This document shows positions 1-11,956 of a stretch of 64,000 nucleotides of DNA, one piece after another. The stretch's first letter is position 1, and the number at the start of each line of letters is the position of its first letter. Origin of the DNA: Lepraria neglecta (Eukaryota; Ascomycota; Lecanoromycetes; Lecanorales; Stereocaulaceae); assembly GCA_033220425.1 (NCBI GenBank), contig CM065647.1:1550001-1614000 (forward strand). Direction: 5' to 3'. The position numbers were made by a program, and so were the translations under genes. The notes under the pieces are model-generated. The model made no database searches. It was not told where the DNA came from and worked only from the letters and a program-made list of their open reading frames with translations.

Positions 1-392
1 GGCAAAATCGTGGGTGAATGGTAACTTAAGTGAAATTAAATTATGGTTGGCAGACGACTAGTCTTCTAATATATACATGGGTTGTCAAGACATCGTTCAT
101 CCGGGCCCTAATGTCTCACTATTGTCCTCCCGCTAAATGCGAGTTCAAAAGTACAAAGGAAATGTCCAATGAGAGCTGACTTTTGCCATGTGCATATAGG
201 GAAGCTGAGTGGCCCTGAAACAAATATGGAGAATCCACGTAAAATGTCTGCAATGTCGGCCCGGGATGATGCGAGAATGATACTGTAGACAAGGATCGTG
301 GTAGGTGCAAACGACTGGTATCCCGTGTGAACCAAAGCTGCCAAATCCCCTGTGACCAGAACGCCGCAACGGCCGTTAAAAACAATATTCGA
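1..392. other. Left-edge intergenic sequence
   Basis: No coding region is supported here. The open frames on the minus strand run antisense or into the 3' flank of the next gene and show no recognisable protein. Confidence 0.5.
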
Positions 393-1688
393 TTAAAAGT
401 TCTGTGCAATGCCCGCATTCCCTTGCTGGGGAATAATTGATGGGTTCTCGATGCGTGTGTTCCTCCTGGCTTGCACGTCTCGAATGACTGGCTGGCCACC
501 ACCGTAACTTCCATCCCCATATGGTCCGTGCTGCGGCATGCCTTCGTCGTAGTAGAGCCCATCGTTGTAGTATTGCTGCCCTGGAGCACCTCCTGGAATG
601 GCACCTTCGCCAGAAGTGTCCGATCTATGTGCGCCGGAATAGGCTGAAGAAGCGTTCGAAGGTCCTCTGTGGATATCTTGGCGGTTGCCATTTGATGGCA
701 CGGCGCCGAGAGCTCCAATGGTCTCGGAGTCATCGCTCAATGGTCGACCATTGGGCGGACTTCCGACCAGAGGGTCCCCAGACTGCACGCCTGAGCTTTT
801 GTCGGTTCCAGCTGTTGGTGAGCCGTTGTAACGTCCGTTGTCGCTACCGCTCGTAGATCTCGCGACACCAATAGCTCCTGCACCACTCGATAGTGTCGTA
901 GATGGCTTCCTCGCCGATGTAGTAGCCGTTCCCCAGCCACGATATCCTGCCCCATCAGTTTCTCGCATCTCAGAAGGCTCATCCCCGACACTGCTCGCAC
1001 CTCCAACGATGACAGGCAGTGTAGGGTCGTGGTTTGGGTTGAACCCATACTCTTCTACCTCCTTTCGTCGAAGCTCCTCCGCCTCCTTTCGCTGCCTACG
1101 TTTGCGCCATAGGAAAAGAGCAGCGATGACAATCAAGGCGACAGCAACGACTGGTACAACGACGGCTACTGCAATCTTTCCGCCTGCAGACAGACCTGAA
1201 GTTGTCGAGGGAATAGCCCCAGCGGTTGCAAGAGCAGCCGAACCAGACGTGGAAGACGATGACTTCGAGCTGCTTGAACTTGGCGTTGTTGTGTCGGTAG
1301 GGAATACTGGGTTCGATTGGGTGGATGTAACAATAATTGTTTCCGGTGCTGACTGGGCGTTGCCGGCTGCATCGGTCGATGCTGGTAATACAGATGTGAT
1401 AACGTGTGTAGAAGGTGGTGCCTGTGGCTGTGTTAAGACAGCGACGGGGGCAGTAGTTGGTTCAGGTGTGCTGAGCGTGACATCTGGAGAAGTGACCGAG
1501 GTAAACGATGTGAAGGTCAATACGGGTGTGCTGACAAGGACACTGCTAGAATGTGGTGAATCCGTTGTGAAGATGGACGATGAAAATGGCGCTGCGGACA
1601 CCACTGACCATATTCAGAAACTGCGACACATAGGATAGTCAGATGCTTTACCTGTTGAATTCCCTCCCGTAGCTGGGACGGCGGCCAT
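393..1688 (-). CDS. Ser/Thr-rich single-pass plasma-membrane protein (Mid2/WSC-like architecture)
   Basis: Exons are 1688-1652 and 1603-393. The first intron (1651-1604) has a GTAAAG donor and CAG acceptor. It joins an ATG exon encoding MAAVPATGGNST to the large exon, giving about 415 residues. The N-terminal half (about 15-150) is very rich in Ser, Thr and Pro, as in O-mannosylated extracellular stalks. One hydrophobic segment follows at about 158-180 and is followed directly by a basic WRKRRQRK stop-transfer sequence. The long C-terminal part is low-complexity and cytoplasmic by the positive-inside rule. There is no clear cleavable signal peptide, so an N-out type III topology is likely. 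This layout is common to fungal wall-stress sensors, but I see no WSC domain or other family domain, so the sensor role is inference. Confidence 0.75.
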
Positions 1689-2682
1689 CTTGATGATAGA
1701 TTAGAAAGAGGGTGTGAGTTGATGATTATCGTATTCGAGAGAGCGGAGAAATCCCCGAGTCGAGAATAAGCGGAGAAGTGGAGAAACCAAGAGACAACAA
1801 CTCAATGCGTCTCAGGAACGATGATGTGTGATATTTGAGATGGCTTTCGATGGCGGTGACACCTGAGGTCTGTATTTCGCGATTGCCGTCTCAGCCTGTC
1901 CTTTGGTGCGTTGTCCAATTGGCTTAGCTCTTTCTCTTTCCGAAACACCCCCTAAAAGGTCCCTGCGAGGCGACGGCGATGGCGAACGCGTCCTGCTAAT
2001 GAAGATAGAAAGAGCAGACCTTGTCCAGCGGCAGTCTGCAAAGGATCGTGGGTCGTAATAATGGTGAGGCGTCGACGTCGAGGTTTTGGAAGAAAGGGTG
2101 CGAGAGAAATTGGGATAATCAAGCGGGCTAGCCTAATCTCACTAGCGTGCGCCTCGAACCAAGAATAGCTTCTCGTATTATATCGCGACCCACCGGAAGT
2201 GGCTATGCACAACTTGCTTTTCCCATCTTCACGGTCTCTACGTGTTCATCAATAGTGACAGTACACATTCTTCTTGAGCAACGAAGCTATCATGGAGGAA
2301 TGGATGAAAGCTGGAGTACATTGTGCGGAGTGCTAATCATGAAGGGATTCTGGCAGCTACTCCAGAGTCCCTGCATCTATTAGAGGAGAAGAGACAATGG
2401 GCCAGCTACTCCAGAGTCCCCGTTGTATTAGAGGAGAAGAGATAGTGGGCCAATAATCTCTCTAGCATGCAAATTCTACCTCACGGGTAGATACAGTCAG
2501 ATTGGCGCTTTCCTCCGCTTATGCTGACCACGCCTCTTGGGTTTGGAAAGCTAAGAGATCTTCTGCTCAACGGAGTCCGACGACCCCGTCTGATGGGGGC
2601 TGTAACCTTCGCAAACGCCCGCAAGCCGTCAGTCCAAGTCGAAGGGAGCTCATTTCTCCAGCGATGAGAGGGACTGCGATAA
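1689..2682. other. Intergenic region with a short tandem repeat
   Basis: This one-kilobase gap lies between the start of the membrane protein gene and the end of the uL3m gene. It contains a two-copy 48-bp tandem repeat (listed separately). No coding sequence is supported. Confidence 0.5.
2352..2447. repeat. Two-copy 48-bp direct repeat
   Basis: Two adjacent units share the blocks CAGCTACTCCAGAGTCCC and TATTAGAGGAGAAGAGA in the same order and spacing. They differ at a few bases between the blocks. Confidence 0.85.
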
Positions 2683-3647
2683 TCATGTAGTTTCCCTTAA
2701 TGGTTCTGCGACAGCCTGCGCGTCCGATGTCACCATTGGTATCTCTGGCCACGGTTTCTTGATCGCGTCTGACAGCTTGACCAAGCATCCATCCGGTCCC
2801 GGTATGCAACCTATAAAGGCTTGTCAGAGTCATTGTCATCAGACGAGAATTCTGGTAACGAACCGTTCAATACCACTATTCCCTTTTCCTCATCCACCTT
2901 CACGACCTTCACATTCTGCGTAGTGACTTGATGTCCTCCCATTCGCCCAGGCATTTTCTTTCCAGGTAGTACTCTCGAACCACCACCTTGAGACTGCCCG
3001 GATGAGCCCATTGATCGATGTGTCAAGGAAACACCATGCGAAGCCCCTTGCCCTTTGAATCCATGCCTCTTCATACCACCTGCGAAACCCATCCCTCTTG
3101 AATTTGCTCTAGCATCAACGTATTGTCCCTCTTGAAACCAGCTGGCACCGATCGTCTCTCCAATCCCCAGTAGGCCCTGTTCATCCCTGACCTTGAACTC
3201 GACCAGATGCCGTTTGGGGCTCACGCCATGTCCAGCGTAGTGACCCAATTCAGGGCGCGTAACATTGCTTGGATGTTTCCAACCCGATCCGACTTGTACT
3301 GCGTAGTACCCATTCCGTTGTCGTGTCTTATGCGCAACCACTTGAACTCGGTCCATTTGTACAATGGTGCAAGCCTGTCGACGACCTGTCTCTGTGTTGT
3401 AGACTGCTGACATCCCCTTTTTGGTCCCTAGCCCTCCCGTTCGCAAGGGTGTAGTGTACCATTTTCGTTCGAGAGCAGCGGCAGTAGAAGCCTCTAATTG
3501 TGGCAAGCCTTTGCCTCGCGTAAATCGTGTTTCCCGGGGGGTTGATATTGATTTGATGCCGCGCTTCGGGACGAGACCGAATGCTGCTCTAGGGAGGAGG
3601 AAGGGAGGAGGCAGCTGCAAGCAGCTATGACAGGCTTTTGATGCCAT
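2683..3647 (-). CDS. MRPL9: Mitochondrial large-subunit ribosomal protein uL3m
   Basis: Exons are 3647-2864 and 2810-2683, about 303 residues. The intron (2863-2811) has a GTTCGT donor and a TAG acceptor. Splicing restores the L3 C-terminal signature, reading NGCIPGPDGCLVK and then SDAIKKPWP, which no unspliced frame gives. The central L3 signature GGMKRHGFKGQGASHG lies at about 188-203 and is followed by LTHRSMGSSG. The first ~35 residues are basic and lack acidic residues, as expected of a mitochondrial targeting sequence. The frame is open upstream to 3782, but I chose Met at 3647 because it begins the presequence-like segment. uL3 is a core protein of the peptidyl-transferase region; this is the organellar form. 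It is divergently transcribed from the DHX35-like gene across an inverted-repeat element. Confidence 0.93.
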
Positions 3648-3797
3648 CCTAAAAGGAGTGAAAAGTAAGATCAGAGAACGTCTGCTGTTTGTTGTATGAT
3701 ATATGCTAGATTTTGTAAAGCAGGTTGATGAGAGCGCGGAAATTTGTGTCATATCCACATCAAATAATATTCTCCGGATCAATCAAGATTGAACTTT

Positions 3798-3956
3798 GCA
3801 CGTCATCGCCAAAATAAAAGTCAACGAAGGGCTCCCGTAAGCGAGCCCCTAAGGTGCCTCCTAAGTTGGTCTCCCGGGGACCTCTAGGCCCATGCCGGGG
3901 TGGCTCCCGGGGCGCCTCCAGGGCCCATATTGACTTTTATTTTGGCGATGACGTGC
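3798..3956. mobile_element. 159-bp MITE-like element with 27-bp perfect terminal inverted repeats
   Basis: The left end (3798-3824, starting GCACGTCATCGCC) is the exact reverse complement of the right end (3930-3956, ending GGCGATGACGTGC). The interior is GC-rich, contains several short C/G-rich blocks and has no coding potential. This is the structure of a non-autonomous DNA transposon. I cannot see a convincing target-site duplication: the flanks are CTTT on the left and CTTG on the right. It sits between two divergent start codons at 3647 and 4040, so it is inside their shared promoter. Confidence 0.75.
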
Positions 3957-4039
3957 CTTGGTTGCAACCACGAGCACTGGAAATACCATTCCATGTAATA
4001 ATTTTCTACATTTGCGCTGAGCGTTGATCATGACTGGAA

Positions 4040-6177
4040 ATGGCTACCGATTTCGACCTTTCCACTTCCTTCATCCCCTCGCTGCATAAGCCTTCCTCTC
4101 TGCTCCCCATTGCTCGCCATCGTCAGAGCCTACTGTATCTCATTGAGACTTTCCCAGTCACCATTGTGGTAGGGCAAACAGGAAGCGGTAAAACAACCCA
4201 AATTCCGCAATTTCTTGAACAGGCAGGATGGTGCGAAGAAGGCAAAGTCATTGCTGTCACGCAGGTAGGTAAGTTGGGAACCCATACGTTTTTATGCGGT
4301 AGAATAGTCACTGCTAATATTCTATCAGCCGCGGAGAGTGGCTGCTACCACAGTTGCTACTAGAGTGGCAGATGAAATGGGCTGCAAGCTCGGTGAAGAG
4401 GTTGGCTACTCGATTAGATTCGAAGACTTAACTAGTGCCAAAACTCGTATTAAATTCCTGACTGATGGCCTACTTCTCCGAGAGGCGCTGGCAGATCCTC
4501 TGTTATCCAGATACTCTGTGATCATGATCGACGAGGCTCACGAACGCTCGTTAAGCACTGACATTCTCCTTGGTGTATTAAAGAAGATCAGGAAGAGACG
4601 AACAGACCTGCGTATCGTCGTCAGCAGTGCAACGTTGCAAGCAGAGAGCTTCCTTCAGTTCTTCTCCGGAGAGGAAATTACGCAGAATGGGAAAGGCCCC
4701 GAAAAAAATTTGGGAAAAATTATCAGTCTCGAAGGACGAATGTATCCGGTTGACACACTGTTTCTCGAAGAACCCGCCGAGGATTATGTTGAACGAGCCG
4801 TGAAGACTGTGTTCGACATACACGCCAGCGAGCCTGGAGGAGACATACTTCTCTTTTTGACAGGTCGAGAAGAGATCGACACCGCTCTTCAAATGATTGC
4901 AGATCGAGCAGCAGCACTACATCCCCGAGCTCAGTCTATCCTCTCGCTTCCTCTTTACGCTGGTTTGACGAGCGAGCAACAGCTCTACGTTTTTGAACCT
5001 GCTCCGGAAAATACCCGGAAAGTCATCGTCTCAACCAACATAGCAGAAGCTTCGGTGACCATCGATGGCATTGTCTACGTAATTGATTGTGGGTTCGTCA
5101 AGCTAAGGGCGTTTAATCCCAAGACTGGGATCGAAACTTTGACTGCTACGCCAGTCTCAAAAGCCTCAGCTACGCAACGCGCTGGCCGAGCTGGGCGAAC
5201 GAAACCTGGGAAATGCTATCGACTATATACGCAATCGGCCTATGAAAGTCTCCCAGAAGTTACAGTACCAGAGATCCAGAGATCTAATCTTGCACCCATC
5301 ATTCTTCAACTAAAAGCACTTGGCGTCGACTATGTGCTCCGCTTCGATTTTCTCACACCACCACCAGCTGAGTTGATCATTCGCGCATTGGAGCTTTTAT
5401 ATTCTTTAGGCGCGGTAGACGACTACGCAAAACTTACTCGGCCACTGGGCGTTCGCATGGCTGAGCTTTCCGTGGAGCCAATGATGGCTAAGGTTCTTTT
5501 ATCGGCCTCTGCAATGGAATGTCTTAGTGAGATCTTGTCCATTGCCGCCATGACCAGCCTTCAAGGTGCTGTATGGTTCCACCACGATGGGGAGAAGAAG
5601 GCAACAGACACAGCACGACGGAAATTTGCTGCTGAAGAGGGAGATCATCTCACACTTCTGAATGTATATCAGACTTTTGTCACTAAGGGCATGAAGGACT
5701 CAAAATGGTGTCGAGATAATTTTCTAAACTTCAAGTCTATGACGCGAGCAGTGAGCATTCGTGCCCAGCTGAAGAGGTATCTGGAGCGCTTTGGCATCAA
5801 CGTTGATGAAACACTCGCTGCGAACAGGAGGCCAGAGGATTCGTCCAACAAGGGAGAGCAGATAAGAAAATGCTTGACGACGGGCTATTTCGCCCACGTA
5901 GCGAGGATGCAGCCTGATGGTACCTTCAAGAGCGTCAACGGTGGCGTCACTCTGCATGCTCACCCGAGCTCATTGATGTTTGTGGGTAGACCCGGAAAGT
6001 TGGGTGCCTCGCAAGCGTTGCTGACTTCGCGATTAGAATAGGAAAGCCGACTGGGTTATCTTCCATGAGATTCTCGAGACTGGTAACAAGACCTTTATTC
6101 GAGATATCACGAAGATTCAGAAAAGCTGGCTGCTTGAAGGGTCGCTGTCCACGTACTATCAAATAAAGGGGCCATGA
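4040..6177 (+). CDS. DHX35: DEAH-box RNA helicase, DHX35 type
   Basis: Exons are 4040-4264, 4329-5998 and 6042-6177, giving 676 residues. The first intron restores the motif TQPRRVAA. The second (43 nt, GTTGGG donor, TAG acceptor) restores the C-terminal reading KADWVIFHE. Visible motifs are Walker A GQTGSGKT (45-52), DEAH (143-146), SAT, and QRAGRAGR (motif VI). HA2 and OB-fold regions follow. The protein lacks the long N-terminal extensions of Prp2, Prp16 and Prp22. Its length and residue pattern match DHX35, a helicase found in spliceosomal C complexes of intron-rich eukaryotes and absent from budding yeast. A role in splicing is known for the family and inferred here. The third-exon join is the least certain part. 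Confidence 0.9.
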
Positions 6178-6407
6178 AAGGGTACTGAGATATTGCTTCT
6201 CAGAAGGGAGCTTGGGGGGAATGAGAGAGAAATCACTCTTTCGACTAAGCCCATAGATAAAACAGCAAATTTTTTACACAAAACCCGAAGTTTCTCATTT
6301 CGTGCCTATGTGGTTATTGCCCGTAATAGGTGTAGATCCCGGTCCAGCGAATTCTCAAGTCCAACATCTTAACTTCTCTCTCCGACATCTTTCCGCCATG
6401 ATCCACC

Positions 6408-7141
6408 ATGTCTCATCACGAGGGGCACGATCACTCGGGCCATGGCCACGGAGACCGCGGCCATGATCACAGTCACGATCACAGCGATGAGACAGAGCCA
6501 GCTCTCCAGACCTTGATATGGAAGCAGATTGACTTCGACAATATACGTACGCTCAACGAAGAAGAGCCAGACTCAGGTGCCAAAATTGTCAAAAAGACAT
6601 GGCAGCAACACTTAGAAGCTGAGCCAGAGCTTGTCAGTGACGCTGATGAGCAATTGCTCATGTTTGTACCGTAAGTCATCCGTGCCATTTGGGAAGCTAT
6701 ACACCTAGGATATTGAATTTACACCTGCACAGCTTCGCCGGCGTCCTAAAACTCCACGCCATCCTCATCCGCGCCTCAGCGTCCTCCTCCTGCCCCCAGA
6801 CTCTCAAAGTCTATCACAACAGAGACGATCTCGACTTCTCAACGGCCTCTGACCTCGAACCAACACAAACCCTCACGGTGTCTCAGACCAATGACGTCCA
6901 GGAATTACCAGTCAAGAGAGCGAAGTTTGGCAATACATACAACCTAAGTCTATTCATGGAGGATAATTATGGGAATGAAGTTACGAGGGTTTATTGGATT
7001 GGGTTCAAGGGAGAGTTCACGGAGTTGAATAGGGAGCCTGTTGAGGTGTTGTATGAGAAGGCTGCGAATCCGAAGGATCATGAGTTGATTGCTGGAATTG
7101 GGGAGAGGGGGGCGTTGGGCGGGGGGAGGCATGGGATGTAA
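6408..7141 (+). CDS. PITH-domain protein (PITHD1-like)
   Basis: Exons are 6408-6670 and 6733-7141, giving 223 residues. The 62-nt intron has a GTAAGT donor and CAG acceptor, and it joins FVP to FAGVLKL. The N-terminus (2-30) is a His/Asp/Gly-rich stretch with HDHSHDHS, which could bind metal. The rest is a complete PITH domain, the proteasome-interacting fold also found at the C-terminus of thioredoxin-like TXNL1. Recognisable segments are FVPFAGVLKLHAILIR, a central LPVKRAKF and a C-terminal YWIGFKGEF. No thioredoxin domain is present, so this matches stand-alone PITHD1-type proteins. Proteasome association is family knowledge and is not shown by this sequence. Confidence 0.9.
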
Positions 7142-7392
7142 TATCCAGGATGAGGGGGAAGCATTTGCTAGACAGGGCATAGGGGAGGGCACACTCGATG
7201 CTTGCGGAGTTGAATCTGCAATTAGGTGGCTTGTGGTGAAATATGACAGTCATGAGCATGAATAACGACTCATTTGTATCCTATACATGATGCAAAGACG
7301 AATGTACATCAAACATGCAGCTACAGCGTAGCTGCATGTCCCCAACGCCGCCGCTATGCATGAAGACACCACCAATAGACATCCATCTAATG

Positions 7393-8109
7393 CTATGCTA
7401 ACATCGGCTCCGCAGCCTGCGCAGCCTTCCTCTCCGCCGCCCTCTGCCTCGCTCTCGCCTTCTGCTCTCCCACCTGCCTCAATTCCCCTGCATAGGCAGG
7501 CTCTTGCTGTGGCGCATCTGGGTACTCCACCAGTGCCTCTACCCCATCCGGCTCCTTAACCCCGTTAATCTCCCCCACCATCTTCTCCAACTCATCCTCC
7601 ACCTCGTCTTCATCCTGATTACTCATCTCCCCCCTCAACATCTCACTAATCTCCCTCTGATAAGCCCTCGCATCCTCACTCTCCCCCATTAGCTTCTCTA
7701 CATTTTCTATACCGCCCATCTCTGCATGAATCTGCTTCAAGACACTGGTACCCTGTTGTAGACCAAATACTACATCTTTCTGCACCTGGGCGAATTCGAC
7801 GCTGGCGGTTAACTCTTCGAGGGTTTGTAGTTGGGCGTCCGTTTTCGCTAGGAGGGATTCTTGGAACTTTTTGCGGCGGAGTGCGAGCAGGGCTTTAGAC
7901 TTGTCGCCGCGGGCGAGGCATTCGCGGGCTATGAAGGTCTCTCGGTCTGTAATTACAGTAATGCGCTTTTGATATTGGTGCAGCTTGTCGCGCTGGTTCT
8001 TCATGTCGAGTGTGGCCCTACGTCACGATTAATTGTGGACTTTTGGGAGGGCAAAGTGAGCTTACCTGTCCTGAGCCGAGATCTTATGCGAGCTCGGTAT
8101 GTTCCCCAT
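7393..8109 (-). CDS. VPS20: ESCRT-III subunit Vps20 (CHMP6-like)
   Basis: Exons are 8109-8066 and 8017-7393, giving 222 residues. The 48-nt intron (8065-8018) separates the first 15 codons. The N-terminus MGNIPSSHKIS carries a Gly2 suited to N-myristoylation, the hallmark of Vps20/CHMP6. A basic, helical Snf7 core follows (about 20-170, with ALLALRRKKFQE). The C-terminal part is acidic and ends in an Ala/Arg-rich helix. In the ESCRT pathway Vps20 bridges ESCRT-II to Snf7 polymers on endosomes. The gene is head-to-head with RIX7, with 205 bp between start codons, so the two probably share a promoter region. Confidence 0.93.
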
Positions 8110-8314
8110 GGCGACATGATCTCGAAGCCAGGCTGTAGGCTGTGAAGAATACGCTGTCGAGTGGAGAAACGATGTCTTTGGAGAAGACATAGATCTTAGC
8201 GCGGACTAGCCTCCGCTTATCGATAACCACCAAATAAATTTCTGTTGGCTTTTGCACACTGTAAGTCTATTATTATTTTTACCATTGCTTCCCCGACTTG
8301 CTTCCTTCTAATCG

Positions 8315-10569
8315 ATGCCTTCGAAGCATACGAACGGCAGGGCGACTCTAGGCCAGGGCTTGGACAACGAGGTAGGCGTTCAAGAGCTGTCATGCGAGCA
8401 TGAATCTAACTTCACCAGATCTACCAAATCGTTCGGAAGATCGTCGGCGAGCAGGAACAGTATGGAGACAACAGCCATACCAGACTTTCTGTTCCTAAAG
8501 TCTACGACAGGATCAACAAGTCCAATTCGAGCCTGAAAAGAAAGAGCAAAAAGCTATTGGAAGATAGTATATCGAGAGTTCTGGAAGTCTTGAAGCAGGA
8601 CTTAGCTAGCGAGGACGAAGTGGGCTTGATGGAAGGCGACTTCGACGGCATCGAAACTGCGGAGGCTCCAGCTTTCAACGGTGTAAACAAGAGCATTGTT
8701 GGGATGTGGGCGCAGAATTCTACAAAGACCAATGGAGCCCAGACACCCACTACTAAAGAGCAAGGGAATCAGCCTACAGCGCCCGCTTCAAAGAAGCGCC
8801 AGCACAATGGGGAGCCTCTGCCCAAGAGACGCAAGGCAGCTGCAGCGATCGATCACTCTCCTCCGACGCACGTCAGCCTCGAGGATCTCGGAGGAGTCGA
8901 TCTTGTCATCAAGCAATTGGAAGATCTAATCGTTCTACCATTCTTCAAACCTGATATCTACGTTACGTCAAAGATACAGCCAACTCGTGGCTTACTTCTC
9001 CATGGCCCCCCCGGATGCGGTAAGACTATGATTGCAAACGCTTTTGCTGCCGAGCTTGGGGTGCCTTTCATTGCACTTTCTGCACCATCTATTGTGTCAG
9101 GAATGTCTGGGGAATCTGAAAAGGCTATACGAGATCATTTCGAGGAAGCGAAGAAGATGGCGCCATGTCTCGTCTTCTTGGACGAAATCGATGCCATCAC
9201 TCCAAAGAGAGAGAGCGCACAGCGAGAAATGGAGAAAAGGATAGTCGCACAGTTGCTCACATGCATGGATGACCTGGCTCTAGACAAAACTGGTGGAAAA
9301 GCCGTCATCGTCCTAGCTGCTACAAACCGGCCTGACTCACTTGATCCCGCGTTGAGACGAGGCGGGAGATTCGACAAAGAAATTAACCTTGGTGTGCCGA
9401 ACGAAGCCGTACGGGAACAAATCTTACGAGCTCTTACGAGACAAATGATCCTGTCTCAGGATTTTGATTTCCGTCATCTAGCAAAATTGACACCTGGCTT
9501 CGTCGGTGCTGATCTGAACGATCTTGTTTCCACAGCCGGCTCAGCAGCAATAAAGAGATATCTAGACACATTGAAGACGGAAAGCAATGAGATGGATGTC
9601 GACGACAACACAGCCCTGATCTCAGAAACAGTTTCAGAGCTACGACGGCTTATCAAGCGAGCGAAAGAACCTACGGTGGCAGAAATGACAACCATATCTA
9701 TTACAACTGATGACTTTCTTACAGCACTCCCCAAGATACAGCCTTCCTCTAAACGGGAAGGCTTTGCTACTATTCCGGACACCACTTGGGCCGATATTGG
9801 AGCTTTACGACCCGTTCGCGAAGAATTGCTTACAGCCATTGTTGAGCCGATCAGAAGTCCTGAGAAATATGAGCGCGTGGGCATCACAGCACCTACCGGT
9901 ATCCTACTTTGGGGGCCACCAGGATGTGGAAAAACACTACTAGCAAAGGCCGTGGCCAACGAGTCAAGGGCCAACTTCATCAGCGTGAAAGGCCCTGAAC
10001 TTCTCAACAAATACGTGGGAGAATCAGAAAGAGCCGTACGGCAGGTGTTTGTGCGCGCCAGGTCGTCAATACCTTGCGTTATATTCTTCGACGAATTAGA
10101 TGCTCTGGTGCCCAAGCGCGATGATACCCTTTCAGAATCATCAGCGAGAGTGGTCAATACTCTGCTTACAGAACTCGATGGTTTGAGCAACCGACAAGGA
10201 ATCTACGTTATTGCTGCTACTAACAGGCCAGACATCATTGACGAAGCCATGCTACGGCCTGGGCGACTCGAAACGCTTCTGTTTGTCGACCTACCAGAAG
10301 CTGCTGAAAGAGTTGAGATACTGCAAACACTCAGCCGTAATCTGTCGATACCTTACACTGACGAGATTGCGGATGTCGCTCGACATTGTGACGGTTTCAG
10401 TGGTGCGGACTTGGAGAGTCTGCTTCGAAGAGCAGGTTATGCGGCCATCAAGCGCAATGATAGCATCAAGTTGCAAGACTTCATCACTGCTCGAGCAATA
10501 GTGAAGCCTAGCGTTGGTGACAGGAAGAACTATGATCGGCTGAAGGCGAAATGGGGCGCTGGTTTGTGA
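8315..10569 (+). CDS. RIX7: AAA-ATPase Rix7 (NVL-type), 60S ribosome biogenesis
   Basis: Exons are 8315-8371 and 8419-10569, giving 735 residues. The 47-nt intron joins LDNE to IYQIVRKIVG, restoring the N-terminal winged-helix-like segment. A nuclear-localisation-like KKRQHNG...KRRK stretch precedes the ATPase modules. The first AAA module has Walker A GPPGCGKT (about 215-222) and Walker B FLDEID (about 271). The second has Walker A GPPGCGKT (about 518) and Walker B FFDELD (about 574). The ASSARVVN and ATNRPD motifs are in place, and the protein lacks the Cdc48 N domain. Rix7 extracts assembly factors such as Nsa1 from pre-60S particles in the nucleolus; this role is family knowledge. Confidence 0.95.
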
Positions 10570-11956
10570 AGGATCTCTGTGAATGTACAACCTCCTTATG
10601 GTGGCGATATTGCCCCCTTGATTGGATACGGCTTCAGATTCTACGGACTAATGGATGAGCATGGTTCACAATCATCAGCCGACCAGCACGAATCCACGTC
10701 TGGACACCAGGTTCCACGAAAATGTCCAACCAAACGTCTGCCCGCTAGATTCGGACGGGGTCAACAGACTCCCAGATCACGTACCGAGGCAAGCGGAGGA
10801 ACTTGGGAACACCAACCTGGGCTGCTTGTAAGAGTTGCTTGAAATGTCGTTGAAATCCGCTTAAACAACAGGCTCGGCCCCTTTAGTCGTTACAGGCAGG
10901 AGAGGCCGATCTAAACTACCTTGAGTTCGAGCTGCATAAGGTTCAGCTTCTACCTGTAACAAATACCTTTGGACCCTGCGCTTAGAGCTACGTTGGCAAT
11001 GGCGCGCATCTAAAATGCGTATATGTAGAAGAAAGGAGGACGTGTGAGCTCCACCAACAAGTCGTCACTGCCAGATCATTCGCGCAAATCCGGGGTAGCA
11101 CGATGCGGGGAGAAAGAATCAGGCGGTGCACTCACACTTGACGTCCTGCTGATTTCAGGGGCAAGTACCTTAAACGGGAAGCTCATAAGGCAGGCACTGG
11201 AGCCAATTAGGCTTGATCTCGACCCGCCTGGAGCCGCACCCTAAGAACGTCCTATAGCCGAATGACAGCCCCGAATGATCGTCACAGGCTTTTTAAGGTG
11301 TCTCCCTGCATGTTAGAATTAGAGCTGCAGTTGCACATCCCTTTTCCTGTGGCTATGACCGTTGCATTCTTCTGTGCAGTTTCTATATTGAAAGGAACCC
11401 CATTCCGAGGTCCTTCTCAGCCGCCTAAGATGTCTACTAGTCCTGCAGGCTGCAGATCAAAATAGTTTCCCATAATAAACACATGGATAAACCAATGAAT
11501 TTAGCTGTGTTGACTTCGAAAAAATTTGATGAGCCAATAATGTTGTCGACTTTCGAAACAAGAAACGGCTATTGCATACTAGCTACCGAATACCACCTGA
11601 TACGTGGTGTGTGCATGCAGGCAGTCCGACTTGTTCCTGCAGACACGGCGTCAATGTGGTAAAGCATTCAATCTCGACATGGGAGACAAGGCCACGAGCT
11701 AAGCCCATATGGCTTATTCACTGTCCACGCTCTGTTTCCCCCTCAAAAAGGGGCAACCCAATGTCACATGTTGACTCGTGAAGCCAATAATGACGGAGCT
11801 CAATCTCCTTTATGGAAGCTTGGAGCTGCCGCGTGTAAGGATCATGGGATGACTTCGGACAGAAAGCTATAAGACACACGATGTCTCGCACAAATTTTGC
11901 TTTGAGACCATTGCTATCTACACTCATTGACCCTTGCAATCTACATTTTCCTTGAA
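10570..11956. other. 1.4-kb gene-free interval
   Basis: Open frames here are short, use no convincing start and resemble no family. I see no tRNA, repeat or transposon signal. The part just before 11957 should hold the glutaminase promoter. Confidence 0.5.

Noticed and set aside
838-1638. 266-codon plus-strand open frame
   Set aside because: It is antisense to the Ser/Thr-rich membrane protein gene, whose low-complexity codons keep the opposite strand open; no domain is visible.
3648-3782. 45-codon N-terminal extension of uL3m
   Set aside because: The extension does not resemble a targeting sequence, and the Met at 3647 begins a good mitochondrial presequence.
9474-10190. 238-codon minus-strand open frame
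   Set aside because: It lies entirely antisense to the second AAA module of RIX7 and has no family resemblance.
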